This document shows positions 50,501-59,818 of a DNA stretch of 64,000 nucleotides, in pieces. A model generated the notes under the pieces. The model was not told the origin of the DNA, searched no databases, and saw only the letters and a program-made list of their open reading frames with translations. How positions within the stretch are numbered: position 1 is the stretch's first letter; each line of letters starts with the position of its first letter. This DNA comes from Crithidia fasciculata (Eukaryota > Euglenozoa > Kinetoplastea > Trypanosomatida > Trypanosomatidae), in NCBI GenBank assembly GCA_000331325.2, contig CM003430.1, positions 1,101,501-1,165,500 on the forward strand. The letters are read 5' to 3'. A program made the position numbers and the translations under genes.

Positions 50501-52044
50501 TAAGAGAAGCAAGCAGTGCTGGTCGTGAAGCACACACGTAGGCTTCGCTTGCTGCGCCGGGAGGAGCTACGTGAAGCAATGTGCTTCGCTTTAGTACCGC
50601 TTGCAAAGTCTCAAAAAAAGAAAGGAAAAGTGGGGAAAGCGGGAGTAGGAAAAGGGGGCTTCGTGGGGGAAAATCAAGCGGACGGGGGTTTGCGCACAAT
50701 ACCTTTGATAACAAAAATATTGATAAATGTGAAAATTACAACGCGAGAGAAAAAAAAAGGACCGGAGAGAGTAGACGGTGCGTTTGCGAGCACCTCAGTC
50801 GCAGGGAACGCACAACGGAAAGACTCTCCGCGTAAGGAAAAGAGGAAAAAGAAAAGGGATCAAGAAAACATATTGATAAGGAGAGGGGAAAAGAGGGAAA
50901 CAAAGAGAGTCGAAAGCTGTAAGCATGAGCTGCTCTCACCACCAGCCAAACAAGTAAAAAAGGGCACAGGAAAGTGGCCTGTGAAGGAGAATAAAAGTAG
51001 CAAACACAAACTAGGGGTAAACACACAGAGGAGGAAGTAATTATCATTGAGTAGAAAAAGTAAACAAGAAATCGAGGAAGCGGAGCACTAATGTCTTTGC
51101 CTTCCCTATCACAAGAGTAACAACGCGCTTCTCACAGCTCCACCAAAAAGAAAGGGGAGGAAGAAAAGAGGATTCGTACTGTGAAGTTGAAGACTGCGGC
51201 AACACGAAAGCAAACAAGAGGCAAAAGTAGAAAAAAAAAAAGAACATTCGTCAAATCTTCCTTCTCAGACAGCACTTTCAAAGCCGACAATAAAAAGAAG
51301 TAGATCCACTCCCTTTTACCTCCTTTTCCTTTAAACTCTTTTTCCCTTTCAGTTCTGCACATTTCCTGTGCGTCCGCCGGTATTCACAACGTTTCAAGAT
51401 GGCGTGACGCCTGACAAGCAGAGGGCAGCAATGAAAGAAAGCTATGAGACTGAGAAGAGGTGCCCGAGAAGAACGGAGGCAGAAAAAGAAAGAGAGAAGA
51501 GGAAATAAGGAAAAAGTAGGGGAAGCCGAAGAGTTTAACAAAAAGCATAAAGAGCCACCCGTTGCTCGAATGGCGACACTCCTCAGCTAGAAATGAGAAA
51601 GTTAGAAAAACAACCCTTTAAAAATTTGGAACAGAGAGCAAATATATAACGGGGGAAAAAAAATAGTGGGAGACAAATCAAACCAAATCAAAAAGATTAT
51701 AAAAATCATAACGGAGGGAGGAAGACAAACATGCCCCAGGTGCAAGAAACACGATGGTCCCAGAGGCAAAAGCTAGAGTGGAACAATGGAACAGCAACAA
51801 AATATGTAGTAAAGAGAAGTTGTGCTGCTGTACGTACTATGTTTTCTCATGGGCGGCCTCAAGCCGCCAAATAAAAATAATAAAAATGGACGCTCTCGCT
51901 GGCGGGGCACCACGTGACGGAGAGGATGAAGCAATCGTGCCTGCCACATCATTCTACACACCTGCGCTCTCACCATCAAATCGACAAGAGCAGCCACAGC
52001 ACCGTGCACCACGTACAAAAAGCGCCACGCACGACCAACAGAGC
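47593..52044. other. Very long spacer (about 4.4 kb) between LRR-cNMP-like gene and the membrane-protein cluster
   Basis: The longest gene-free stretch. Mostly purine-rich on the plus strand with A-runs (about 47918-47929, 48259-48271, 48781-48794, 51230-51242). Long minus-strand ORFs are Phe/Leu/Ser-rich and long plus-strand ones are Lys/Arg/Glu-rich, as expected from pyrimidine/purine repeats. A GC-only hairpin lies at 51852-51868. The last 150 bases (51890-52044) are balanced and form the 3' UTR of the lectin-like gene. No gene supported. Confidence 0.6.
51852..51868. other. Short GC hairpin in a 3' UTR
   Basis: GGCGGC, a CTCAA loop, then GCCGCC: a perfect six-pair stem made only of G-C pairs in otherwise AT-rich DNA. 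It lies about 180 bases downstream of the stop of the lectin-like gene. Confidence 0.5.
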
Positions 52045-53631
52045 TCACTGCGAAGGGAGACGTTCATCCACGAAGCTCACCCTCGGGTTGCGTCGCATTC
52101 GCCGCACCGTCGACGACGTGCGGCTCATCGAGCGGCTAAAAGAACCATTGTTCAGGGCGATGTCGACAAGAGCCACAGGCGACACAGACGGTGAGAAAGC
52201 ATCGCTGTCATACGAAGATAATGCTGAACGCGAGGACGCCGCACTGACACTCGCGTTGGACGCATACGCGTTCGTCGATGCCGTCGATGCGCCGCCGGCC
52301 GACGGCGGCGACGCAGCTGCCGCTGGCGAGGGCGTGTCGATTGGCGGAAACTCGAATGTGGCGAGTGCCATCGACGCGTCACCGCCGCCGTCGAGTAGTA
52401 TGCCTTGGCTGGGCAGTGCTTTGGGTGTGTAGGAGTTCCCACTCGCGAAGGAGCGCGTCGTGGCATCCGTGTCGTCGTCGTCGGAGTCGAGAGACGACGT
52501 GTTGGACTTGGTGGTGCTGCCGGTGCTGCGGGTGTCCGACGAAACGTACGAGCTGTCTGTCGACGCAGCAGCAGCACCGGCAGCGAAGCAGCACCAGTGG
52601 TGCCGCTTCGCGTACCAGAGCACGGCAACGAGCACAAGGATGACCACAGCAACGATGCCGATGCTGACGCCGGCCCACGTGCCGGCGCTCGCTTTGCTCG
52701 ATTTAGAATCGGACGCACCGGGCGAGGACGTTGTTGGAGAGGGTGCGTTCGTCGTACCGGGTGTGTTCGTTGTCGATGTGGTCGTGGTAGTTGACGTAGG
52801 GGAGGAGGAGGGATCAGGAGCCTTCGTGGAGCTTGTCGTCTCTTCAGGTGCCCGCGTGGTCGTCGTCGTAGACGTGGTGGTGGTCGTGGTGGTTGTGCTA
52901 GTAGTTGTGGTAGTGGTGGTGGTAGTGGTGGTGGTCGACGTCGTCGCCACTACCTGCAAGCACGCCACATAAAAACTGCCACCCGAAATGGGGACGCTGG
53001 ACTGGTAGGAATAGGACGCCGATCCGGCATCAATCCAGCTAGGGAACTTCTGACCCGTGCGCACCATCATGATGCGCTGCCCATACGACCTACCGGGGTA
53101 GATGATATCGTTGTTCGAGTTCGACAGCCAGTAGTTCATCGCGATGTCGACAGGCCCTGCGCCTTGAAGACCGTCGTAGCCGCTCACGTAGGGGTGGAAG
53201 TTGCCAATGTAAAACTGCGCCGCATTCTCCAGTCCGGCGTAGCGGCCGACATCCCAGTACCACACGCAGTTGATGGACGGCGTACTCGATGGGCAGTCCG
53301 TGGAGAGCGTCGTGGAGCCTCCGAGATACGTGAAGAAGGAGGTGGGGTTCGTGTTCTCGGCCATCACCGTTTTGATCGCGGCGTGGAGCGGGTTCGTGGC
53401 GTCAGGGACGAGCACGCCGCCCATCGATGCGCAGGTGGCGACGGAGGCGTCGTAGGAGACGTAGGTGCGGGTCGAGGTGGCGGTGATCTTCACGTCGTTC
53501 ACGTCGTAGCCAGCAGAAGCGGCGGACACGCGGAAAGGACAGCAAACTAACACCACGGCGAAGAAGAGCACAACGGTGACGAGGTGCGGCAGGGCGGTTT
53601 CACGCCATCGCCCTCGATTACAACCACGCAT
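52045..53631 (-). CDS. Type I membrane protein with C-type-lectin-like ectodomain (family member A)
   Basis: A 528-residue surface-type protein. Signal peptide (about 1-40: HLVTVVLFFAVVLVCCPF). Residues 42-226 resemble a C-type lectin domain: CASMGGVLVPDATN near the start, FTYLGG, NCVWYWD (122-127), AMNYWLSNSN (164-173), and VACLQV at the end. Cys67/Cys224 and Cys113/Cys122 are placed for the two usual disulphides. I see no clear EPN or QPD sugar motif. A Thr-rich stalk (229-312) offers many O-glycosylation or phosphoglycan sites. One transmembrane helix (319-340, starting TWAGVSIGIVAVV) is followed by CCFAAG. The tail is Ser-rich and ends NPRVSFVDERLPSQ. The TM start, the Cys cluster and the C-terminal motif are shared with the next two genes. 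A pyrimidine tract with AG at about 53865-53864 lies upstream. Location at the flagellate surface or flagellar pocket is inference. Confidence 0.85.
   Translation of the reverse strand: MRGCNRGRWRETALPHLVTVVLFFAVVLVCCPFRVSAASAGYDVNDVKITATSTRTYVSYDASVATCASMGGVLVPDATNPLHAAIKTVMAENTNPTSFFTYLGGSTTLSTDCPSSTPSINCVWYWDVGRYAGLENAAQFYIGNFHPYVSGYDGLQGAGPVDIAMNYWLSNSNNDIIYPGRSYGQRIMMVRTGQKFPSWIDAGSASYSYQSSVPISGGSFYVACLQVVATTSTTTTTTTTTTTTSTTTTTTTTSTTTTTRAPEETTSSTKAPDPSSSPTSTTTTTSTTNTPGTTNAPSPTTSSPGASDSKSSKASAGTWAGVSIGIVAVVILVLVAVLWYAKRHHWCCFAAGAAAASTDSSYVSSDTRSTGSTTKSNTSSLDSDDDDTDATTRSFASGNSYTPKALPSQGILLDGGGDASMALATFEFPPIDTPSPAAAASPPSAGGASTASTNAYASNASVSAASSRSALSSYDSDAFSPSVSPVALVDIALNNGSFSRSMSRTSSTVRRMRRNPRVSFVDERLPSQ
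52855..52947 (-). repeat. Threonine-codon minisatellite in the stalk of member A
   Basis: About 31 codons, nearly all ACN (Thr) with a few Ser. Codons are mixed, so it is not a pure microsatellite. It sets the length of the extracellular stalk and is likely to vary between strains. Confidence 0.9.
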
Positions 53632-55373
53632 CGTGCTTGGCGTGCTGTTCTACACGATGGCGTCGTTGAATTTTAATCCTCCTCAATTTTTCTCTCTCCC
53701 TCTCTGCGAGGCGCAGCGGAGGTGTACGAAGCACTGGCGTGTTGCCCGCGCCTTTTTAAAAATTCCCTTCCGACAAGCGCCAGGCTCTTGGCGTAGTGGT
53801 GGCCTCACGAACACAGGTGTGCACGAAAGACCCTCGTGTCTGCGCTGGTGTGTGGGTGTGTCACTGCGACCCGGTGAAAGGGAGGAGTGCGGGGTGGGAT
53901 AAGAAAAGAGAGGAGAAGGATTCGGATAGGGTCAGCACCACGCCGTGAACACAGTTAGCAAGCAAAAGTCCCTGGTGACAACGTAATAGCAGAAATTGGG
54001 AGAGGAGACACACAAAAGAGAGAGAGAGAAAGGGAGACGTGAGATGAGAAAGATGTCAAACGCGTCTCTTTGCACATAGGATGCGAAGCAAAGTAGTGTT
54101 CTCCGCGCTGCTGCGAAGACACCAGTAGGCTAGGTGACTGCGCGAGGTGACGCGTGGAAGAGACAACTTCAACAACGGCGCTGGAGCAAACTCATAAAGG
54201 GTAAAGGCGCGGTTCGTACAGTGCGTAACAGAAGTCGCGGGAAGGCTCACCCATGTGATGACTGCAACACGCGGAGGGATGAGCAAACTCATCTTCAAAC
54301 AAAAAGAACCTAACATTTGTATCCCACCAAAGCCGTTCTCATGGCAAGCATCGACACACTGGTGGTCGAGCACAGAGACTCGCTCTCGGTCCCTCCTCAA
54401 CATCAAGAAGTCTAAATGGTGGACAACAACGTCGAAAGAGGCATCCCTCATTGAAAGCCTTCCGCGGCGCGCTTTTCACATAATTATTCTTATTTTTCTT
54501 CAGCTACTTTACGTTTATCACGAGGCAATGAAGATGATTTCTTTTTAATGATCTCATCGTCTCGTTACTTTTTTCCCTGCCGTTCTGGAGAAGTCAACGA
54601 AGTCGCCTTATGTGGAGGCAACACGCAGACGCACCCTAAACCGCGGCGGGAGGCAAAAGCGACGTCTCTCTTACATGATGTAAAGAAGGCGAGAAGGAGA
54701 GAAAGAAAGAAATAAAAGACATGAAGAAAAAAAAAGAAGGTTAGAGATGAAATCAGAAAAAAAAAATGCGCACATATATCAAGGAGCAAATAACAAAAGG
54801 AGAAAGAAAAGAAAACAGACCCAGGGAACGTACGACGCGCAGTGGGGGCCGCAGAGGCGCTGACACCAAGCCTTCCACACATACAGGTAAAAAAAAAAAA
54901 GAGAAACCACCCATGATGGAGAACACTCGTGTCGAAACAAAGCCGTGAAGAAAAGAATACGAATAATTGTGGTAAACGAATAAAAAAAAGTGAGGAGAGA
55001 GGGAAAGGTGGGAAGAAGTACATCCATGATAAGAAGCACAAACATGCCCACCCGCGAAGCCCAGAAGATAAAGTACAATAATTTCTGAATGAAAACTAGA
55101 GGAAAAGCGGTTGCTACGTGAGGGGGCGTTGTGGGAGGTCGGCGTCAGCATCGCTGCTTGCTTCCCCTCCCCAGAACCCACAATGAAAAGGAGCGAGAAG
55201 AATGGAAAGGAGAAGAAAAGAAAGCGGAAAAGGGTGCGCAAACTTGTACATACCCACACACATACGTGCTCCACCCAAATAGGAGTGAGTTCAACGAGGA
55301 GAGAGGGAAAGAGGGAGGGGCACACACATACACGCAAAAAAAAAAACCGACCACAAGAAACCACCCAACTAAA
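53632..55373. other. Spacer between membrane-protein members B and A
   Basis: Contains the probable member A acceptor (about 53864, after a pyrimidine tract at 53880-53925). The part at 54050-54550 is more balanced in base content without a credible gene, and 54690-55340 is purine-rich on the plus strand. Confidence 0.55.
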
Positions 55374-56456
55374 CTACGCCTCTTCATTCAGTCCCACAAA
55401 AGTGACACTCGAGGACCGCCGGTGAAGTGGTTGAGCTGGACGGTCAATGAAAGACATTTTGTGCGTCCGCGACAGCGGCTGCTGCGTTTGCGGCGACACC
55501 GGCGCTGGCGAGGGCTGCAGAATTCCCCACATATACGGGCTGGGCGAGCGACTGCTTCCTATTGCGGGTGCAGCAGCGCCAGGCGACAAAGGGTTCAGCG
55601 CACCGGGTGACACCGGCATCATGTGGTGAAAAACCGTGTCGTGACTGCGCGTGAGGGACATTTCCAGGGTCGGCTGCTGGTGCTGCTGCTGCTCCGTTAG
55701 CGCAGGGGTGACGGAGTCGGACTGACGAAAGGAGGACTGCGAACTGCTCTCGGCGGCTTCAGCGCTGTCCAAACTCCCCGCCTTGCTGGCGGCTGTAGAG
55801 ACGCAATCTGTGGGCGGTGCACTGTGTGTGCGGCGCCGGCGGCTGCCGGAGCGGTGTGGCCGCGAAGACGAGACGAGCGAGTGGCTGCTCGAGGCAGCTG
55901 GCGGAACACTCGCCTCAAACCCGCGACGCCGCGGCGGTGAAGAAGCCGTCGCGATGGGAGAGGATGAGTTAAGGACGTCAACTGGTCCAGCACGGAAGCA
56001 GCAACACCCGCAACACTTCGCAACGCCGTAAATCAAAAGCGCGACAAGGGCAGTCACGAGAACGCCGACGGTGACACCGAGGCCGGCCCACCCGCCAGAA
56101 CTTAGTGCGGTGCTCGCAGGCGGGGACGGCGACTCAGCACGTGCACCAGTGCTTGGGACCGCCGTCGTGGAGCTCTCGTCGATCACTGCATCCGCCGACG
56201 ACGACGCAGCGCCGACTTGTCGTAAAAGAGATTCGCTTGCACCACTGCTTGCCGCCGCCCCCGTCAAGGCCCCACGGTCTGTCTGTGTAACAGCATTGAT
56301 GGACTGCATCAAAGGAGAAACTACCACGCCCCCCGATGTAGACACAAAGGACGCATCCGCCACGCCGCCGCTGGAGCCGCTGCAGGGTCTGACACCGCTC
56401 ACTGTCAGCACAAGGCAAACCAGGAAATAAAACGCGTGGAGACGTCGCGAGGTCAT
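55374..56456 (-). CDS. Type I membrane protein (family member B)
   Basis: A 360-residue protein counted from the ATG at 56456. The frame opens earlier (56546), but a perfect acceptor (T13, then TTGCTCTTGCAG, AG at 56490-56489) lies between, fixing the start. Signal peptide LHAFYFLVCLVLTVSG; a short Ser/Ala/Gly-rich ectodomain (about 25-122) with no Cys-rich fold. One membrane helix (about 123-148) begins GWAGLGVTVGVL and ends KCCGCCCFRAG, a Cys cluster probably palmitoylated. The tail of about 210 residues is Ser/Pro-rich, with RRRTHSAP and many SP/RxxS sites. It ends LSRTHKMSFIDRPAQ...RRSSSVTFVGLNEEA. The W-[AT]-G helix start, CCF-x-A and C-terminal SRT...SF-[VI]-D elements match member A; the ectodomain does not. 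Confidence 0.82.
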   Translation of the reverse strand: MTSRRLHAFYFLVCLVLTVSGVRPCSGSSGGVADASFVSTSGGVVVSPLMQSINAVTQTDRGALTGAAASSGASESLLRQVGAASSSADAVIDESSTTAVPSTGARAESPSPPASTALSSGGWAGLGVTVGVLVTALVALLIYGVAKCCGCCCFRAGPVDVLNSSSPIATASSPPRRRGFEASVPPAASSSHSLVSSSRPHRSGSRRRRTHSAPPTDCVSTAASKAGSLDSAEAAESSSQSSFRQSDSVTPALTEQQQHQQPTLEMSLTRSHDTVFHHMMPVSPGALNPLSPGAAAPAIGSSRSPSPYMWGILQPSPAPVSPQTQQPLSRTHKMSFIDRPAQPLHRRSSSVTFVGLNEEA

Positions 56457-56488
56457 TGTCGGTGAGCGGAGAATTGCGCTGTGATAAG

Positions 56489-56520
56489 CTGCAAGAGCAA
56501 ATTGCAAAAAAAAAAAAAGG
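56489..56520 (-). promoter_or_regulatory. Predicted spliced-leader acceptor of member B
   Basis: Minus-strand CC, T13, GCAATTTGCTCTTGCAG with AG at 56490-56489, 32 bases before the ATG at 56456. Confidence 0.75.
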
Positions 56521-57675
56521 CTTTCGCTACCGGAAATAGGGCACAAACGCTAAATTTAAAAAAGTGCTTCGAGGCACCTGAAAGGGAAAAACTCTCTTTA
56601 AACGTACCTTTTCTTTTCCGGATATCTCTGCTTCTCTTCTCCTTCGCAGCGACGTAGCGAGGAGAGGGTGCAAGAGAGCAACAGAAAGAAGGAGAGAGAG
56701 AGACGCGCCAAATGCGGTGACTCTCGGCGCTTGCGAGTCGGTGACACAAAAAAAGTGCGATGCGGGACGCCGAACGGTGCTCGTCAGAGCTGAGGGGCTA
56801 ATGAAACAAGCACGGCAGCGCACTTCTTCTTGTTTCTCCTGTTGCTTCTTTTCTCTCTAGGCTAAACAGCTGGGCGGCGAAGAGGCGTCAACAACAGAAG
56901 ACCAAAAAAGAAACGTGGTGCAGAAAGAGAACGATAAAAAGGGGGACAACGCGCAATTTTGAGGAAGAGAAAGGAGGAAAAAAAAAAAAGGAAAAGTCGA
57001 TGAGTAATCAAAAGTAGATCTAAGTGATAGAAAAAGACAAAAAACGACACCAGAAGTCTTTCGTGCTGGAAAATTTCTTCAACGGAGTTTGAAGGACGCT
57101 GATCGCCTTTCACAGACTGCTGGTCACGCGAGAACGCCTCACAAGTGGAAAATATATAAAATGAAAAACGACGCTGAAAGAATACACCAAAGCGGAGGGA
57201 AACGAAAAAGAAAAACAATATTTGAAAAAAGAACGGATTTGGAAATAAAGAAACGTAGACACTTCCGTCACCGGCTTCGTTGTCTCAACAAAGGATATAC
57301 ACAGAGATAAAGTCAGAACAAAAAAAGTCTGTCTCGCGTGCCCGATCAGCGCAGCTGCCAGACTCGCTCAGCTTCAAGGAAAAAAAAATTGCTTAGGAGG
57401 TTTGGTTTTCTTTAATTATTAGCGAAGAAACCAGAAAGAAAAAAACGACGAGTTTGAGTGGAAAGGAGGTAAATCTGGGAATAAAAACCAAAAGAAAAGA
57501 AATGATCAAGCGGCGACACGCAGCAGAGAGCGCTGCGCTGCAGATAATCGAATACGCAATCGCCGACTCAGCTTCCAAGACGACAGGAAAGGAAAACACA
57601 GAGTAAGGAAAAAGATCAGCTTAGCTGCGAAAACACAATGCACAACACACACAAAAAACACGGAGGGAAACAAAG

Positions 57676-57692
57676 AACACACACACACACAC
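57676..57692. repeat. (AC)n dinucleotide repeat
   Basis: About eight AC units in the spacer. Confidence 0.85.
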
Positions 57693-59011
57693 TCGCCACC
57701 ATACAAACGAGCGAAAAAAAAAAAACCCAGCCCTTTATTGCTTTTTTGTTTTCCAAGTGTCTAGAAGAGACAGCAAAAGCACCTGAAGAAGTTAGTTGTA
57801 CCACTCGGAAAAGAGAGAGAATACCAGTTTTTGTTTTCCCTTCACCACACACACACAAAAAAAAACCCTTTGGCAAATTTGGTAAATCTTCGTTAGTAAG
57901 CAATGTGAAGACGGAGATGTGAAACGAGAAAACAGGAAACAAAATGAAAAGAAAGAGAGTGTGTGTGTTTGAGTTTTAGAAAAAAAAAGCAGAGAGGGAT
58001 TATATTTATACGTACATATATATACAAAAGCAGAAATGTGTTTTATGTTGAGAGTTGCAGTGCTGGCGCGTGGCTGTCACGACTGCAAAAGGGTGAAATA
58101 CCCTCTCTTCTGGTGCGTAGCGGTGCAAAGATGACAATCGCGAGTACGAGAAAGTGACGTGTGGCGAAACCAGAGAAAAAAAAACAGCACACAGATAAAA
58201 GAATTAGTGATTTGCGGCAAGGGGAAAAAATGAGTGTTTCCTTGTCTGTTTGTTGCTTGCCTTCTTGTATTTGTTCCTTTGCGTTCGACGAGGAAAAAAA
58301 GAAAACGGTGGCTAAAAACTGCTTTGCTGTGTCGCAGATCAGGGAGGAGCGTGCAAGCCGTTTGCAAAAAAAAAAAGCAAACTAAATAAAATTAATATAT
58401 AAGGAATAGGAAAGAATAGGAGAATGGAGAGAGCGGAGCACTGTCAATAAGTACTCGGCAGACTTCAGTGGGAAAATCTCTCAACTCCAATTATTAATCT
58501 TTTTTTTTCAAGCTTCGTTTGTCTCAACTCTTTCCTTCACAGTTGTGTGTCGTGCTTGTGTGGAAGCGTTTTTTGAGAACACGCACATACACAAACGTTT
58601 GGAAGTGAGTGAAGAAGTGAAAGCAACAAGGGCACTGATTCTTAGCACGAGTGGCGGCGCAAGAGGTGTCGTGTGGTAATCTCCTTCTTGCCCGGTGAAG
58701 TTTGTGCGTCTGCTGTGTTGGTAGTGTGTGCCAGTTCGTTTTGTGGGTGTCAGCTGCCTGCGTTTACGGTGAGCGCAGGAGATCTGAACGCGAAAAGAGC
58801 ACATAAACAGAATAGGAGAAGGAGGGAGAGCGAGAGGGCAAGAAAGAGTGGGATGCGTGGCTGTGTCAATTGCGCTCTGTCAATTGTCTTGTGCCTTCCA
58901 CACGCAAGCGCAGAGTCAGTTGCGTGTGCGAATTGCGTTCAGTGTAGGCGAGTCTTCCTTATCAAGGCATTTGGGCTTTTTGCGAAAATGGTCGCGAAGC
59001 TGCGCACCCGT

Positions 59012-59035
59012 GCAGCAGCAGCAGCAGCAGCAGCA
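59012..59035. repeat. (GCA)n trinucleotide repeat
   Basis: About eight GCA units; codes Ala in the plus-strand ORF 58673-59089, which is not supported as a gene. Confidence 0.85.
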
Positions 59036-59818
59036 AAGCACTTTCTAAAGATTTCGTACACTCTTCGGAGCGGTCTCTCGCCTGCATGAGTTGCACTTGC
59101 AGCTGTGGCTGCGTGGGTCACTCTTTACAACACTCTTTTTTGTTGTTTCTTATTTAGCGAACGCGCAGAATCGATAACCCATATTCCACGGCAAACACCA
59201 AAGCGAGAAAAAAGAAGATAATAGACAACGAAGAAAAAAAAAGCCAAAGAATCAGAAGGGGCACAACAACACACCCGCGCATCTTTTCACACAGTCTCAC
59301 GCGTTCTTAGTGAGATGAGAAAGTGAAAGAAGGAAAAACAAACAAACATATATAAAAAAAGAGAACTTTTACCAATACACAAACGCACGGAGAAGAAAAC
59401 CGTTTGCACAAGGCTGGGATTCAAAAAAAAAAAAAGACGCGATGTCGCACTGTGCACATGGTAGAAGATGATCTCACATACGTCGAGCCTCGCCTGTACA
59501 CCCCGCGAGCAGACGAGGCGCAGCAGACACACTGCGGCCTGCACTTCAAAGGAACATATCAAAAAAAGGAAAAAAAAAGGTGAAGAAGAAGGAGAGAAGA
59601 CGATTCGTGGACTTCCGCGCGGCAGCGGATAAAAAGTGGAGGAAGAAAATGCTGTCTACATCACATCTGCGGTAGGTGTCGCACACCGCCTACAAGCATA
59701 CCCGCATACGCACACACTCAGACGCCAACGCACGAGTAAGCAAGGAAAAAAAAAGCTATTTAGCTCTCTCTCTCTGTCTAACAGACAAAACAAAACAAAA
59801 AGAGAAAAAACACATTTT

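Larger units (their letters stand above)
56521..59818. other. Long spacer (about 3.3 kb) between membrane-protein members C and B
   Basis: Contains an (AC)n repeat (57676-57692), a GCA repeat (59012-59035) and many A-runs. About 58500-59100 departs from the rest: the plus strand there has a pyrimidine tract ending in CTTCACAG (AG at 58541-58542) and is followed by balanced DNA with a 138-codon plus ORF and a doubled TGTCAATTG (58864, 58878). No gene is confirmed. Confidence 0.55.

Noticed and set aside
50516-51040. A 174-codon plus-strand ORF rich in Lys, Arg and Glu
   Set aside because: It is a translation of purine-rich repeats; no domain and no acceptor on the plus strand.
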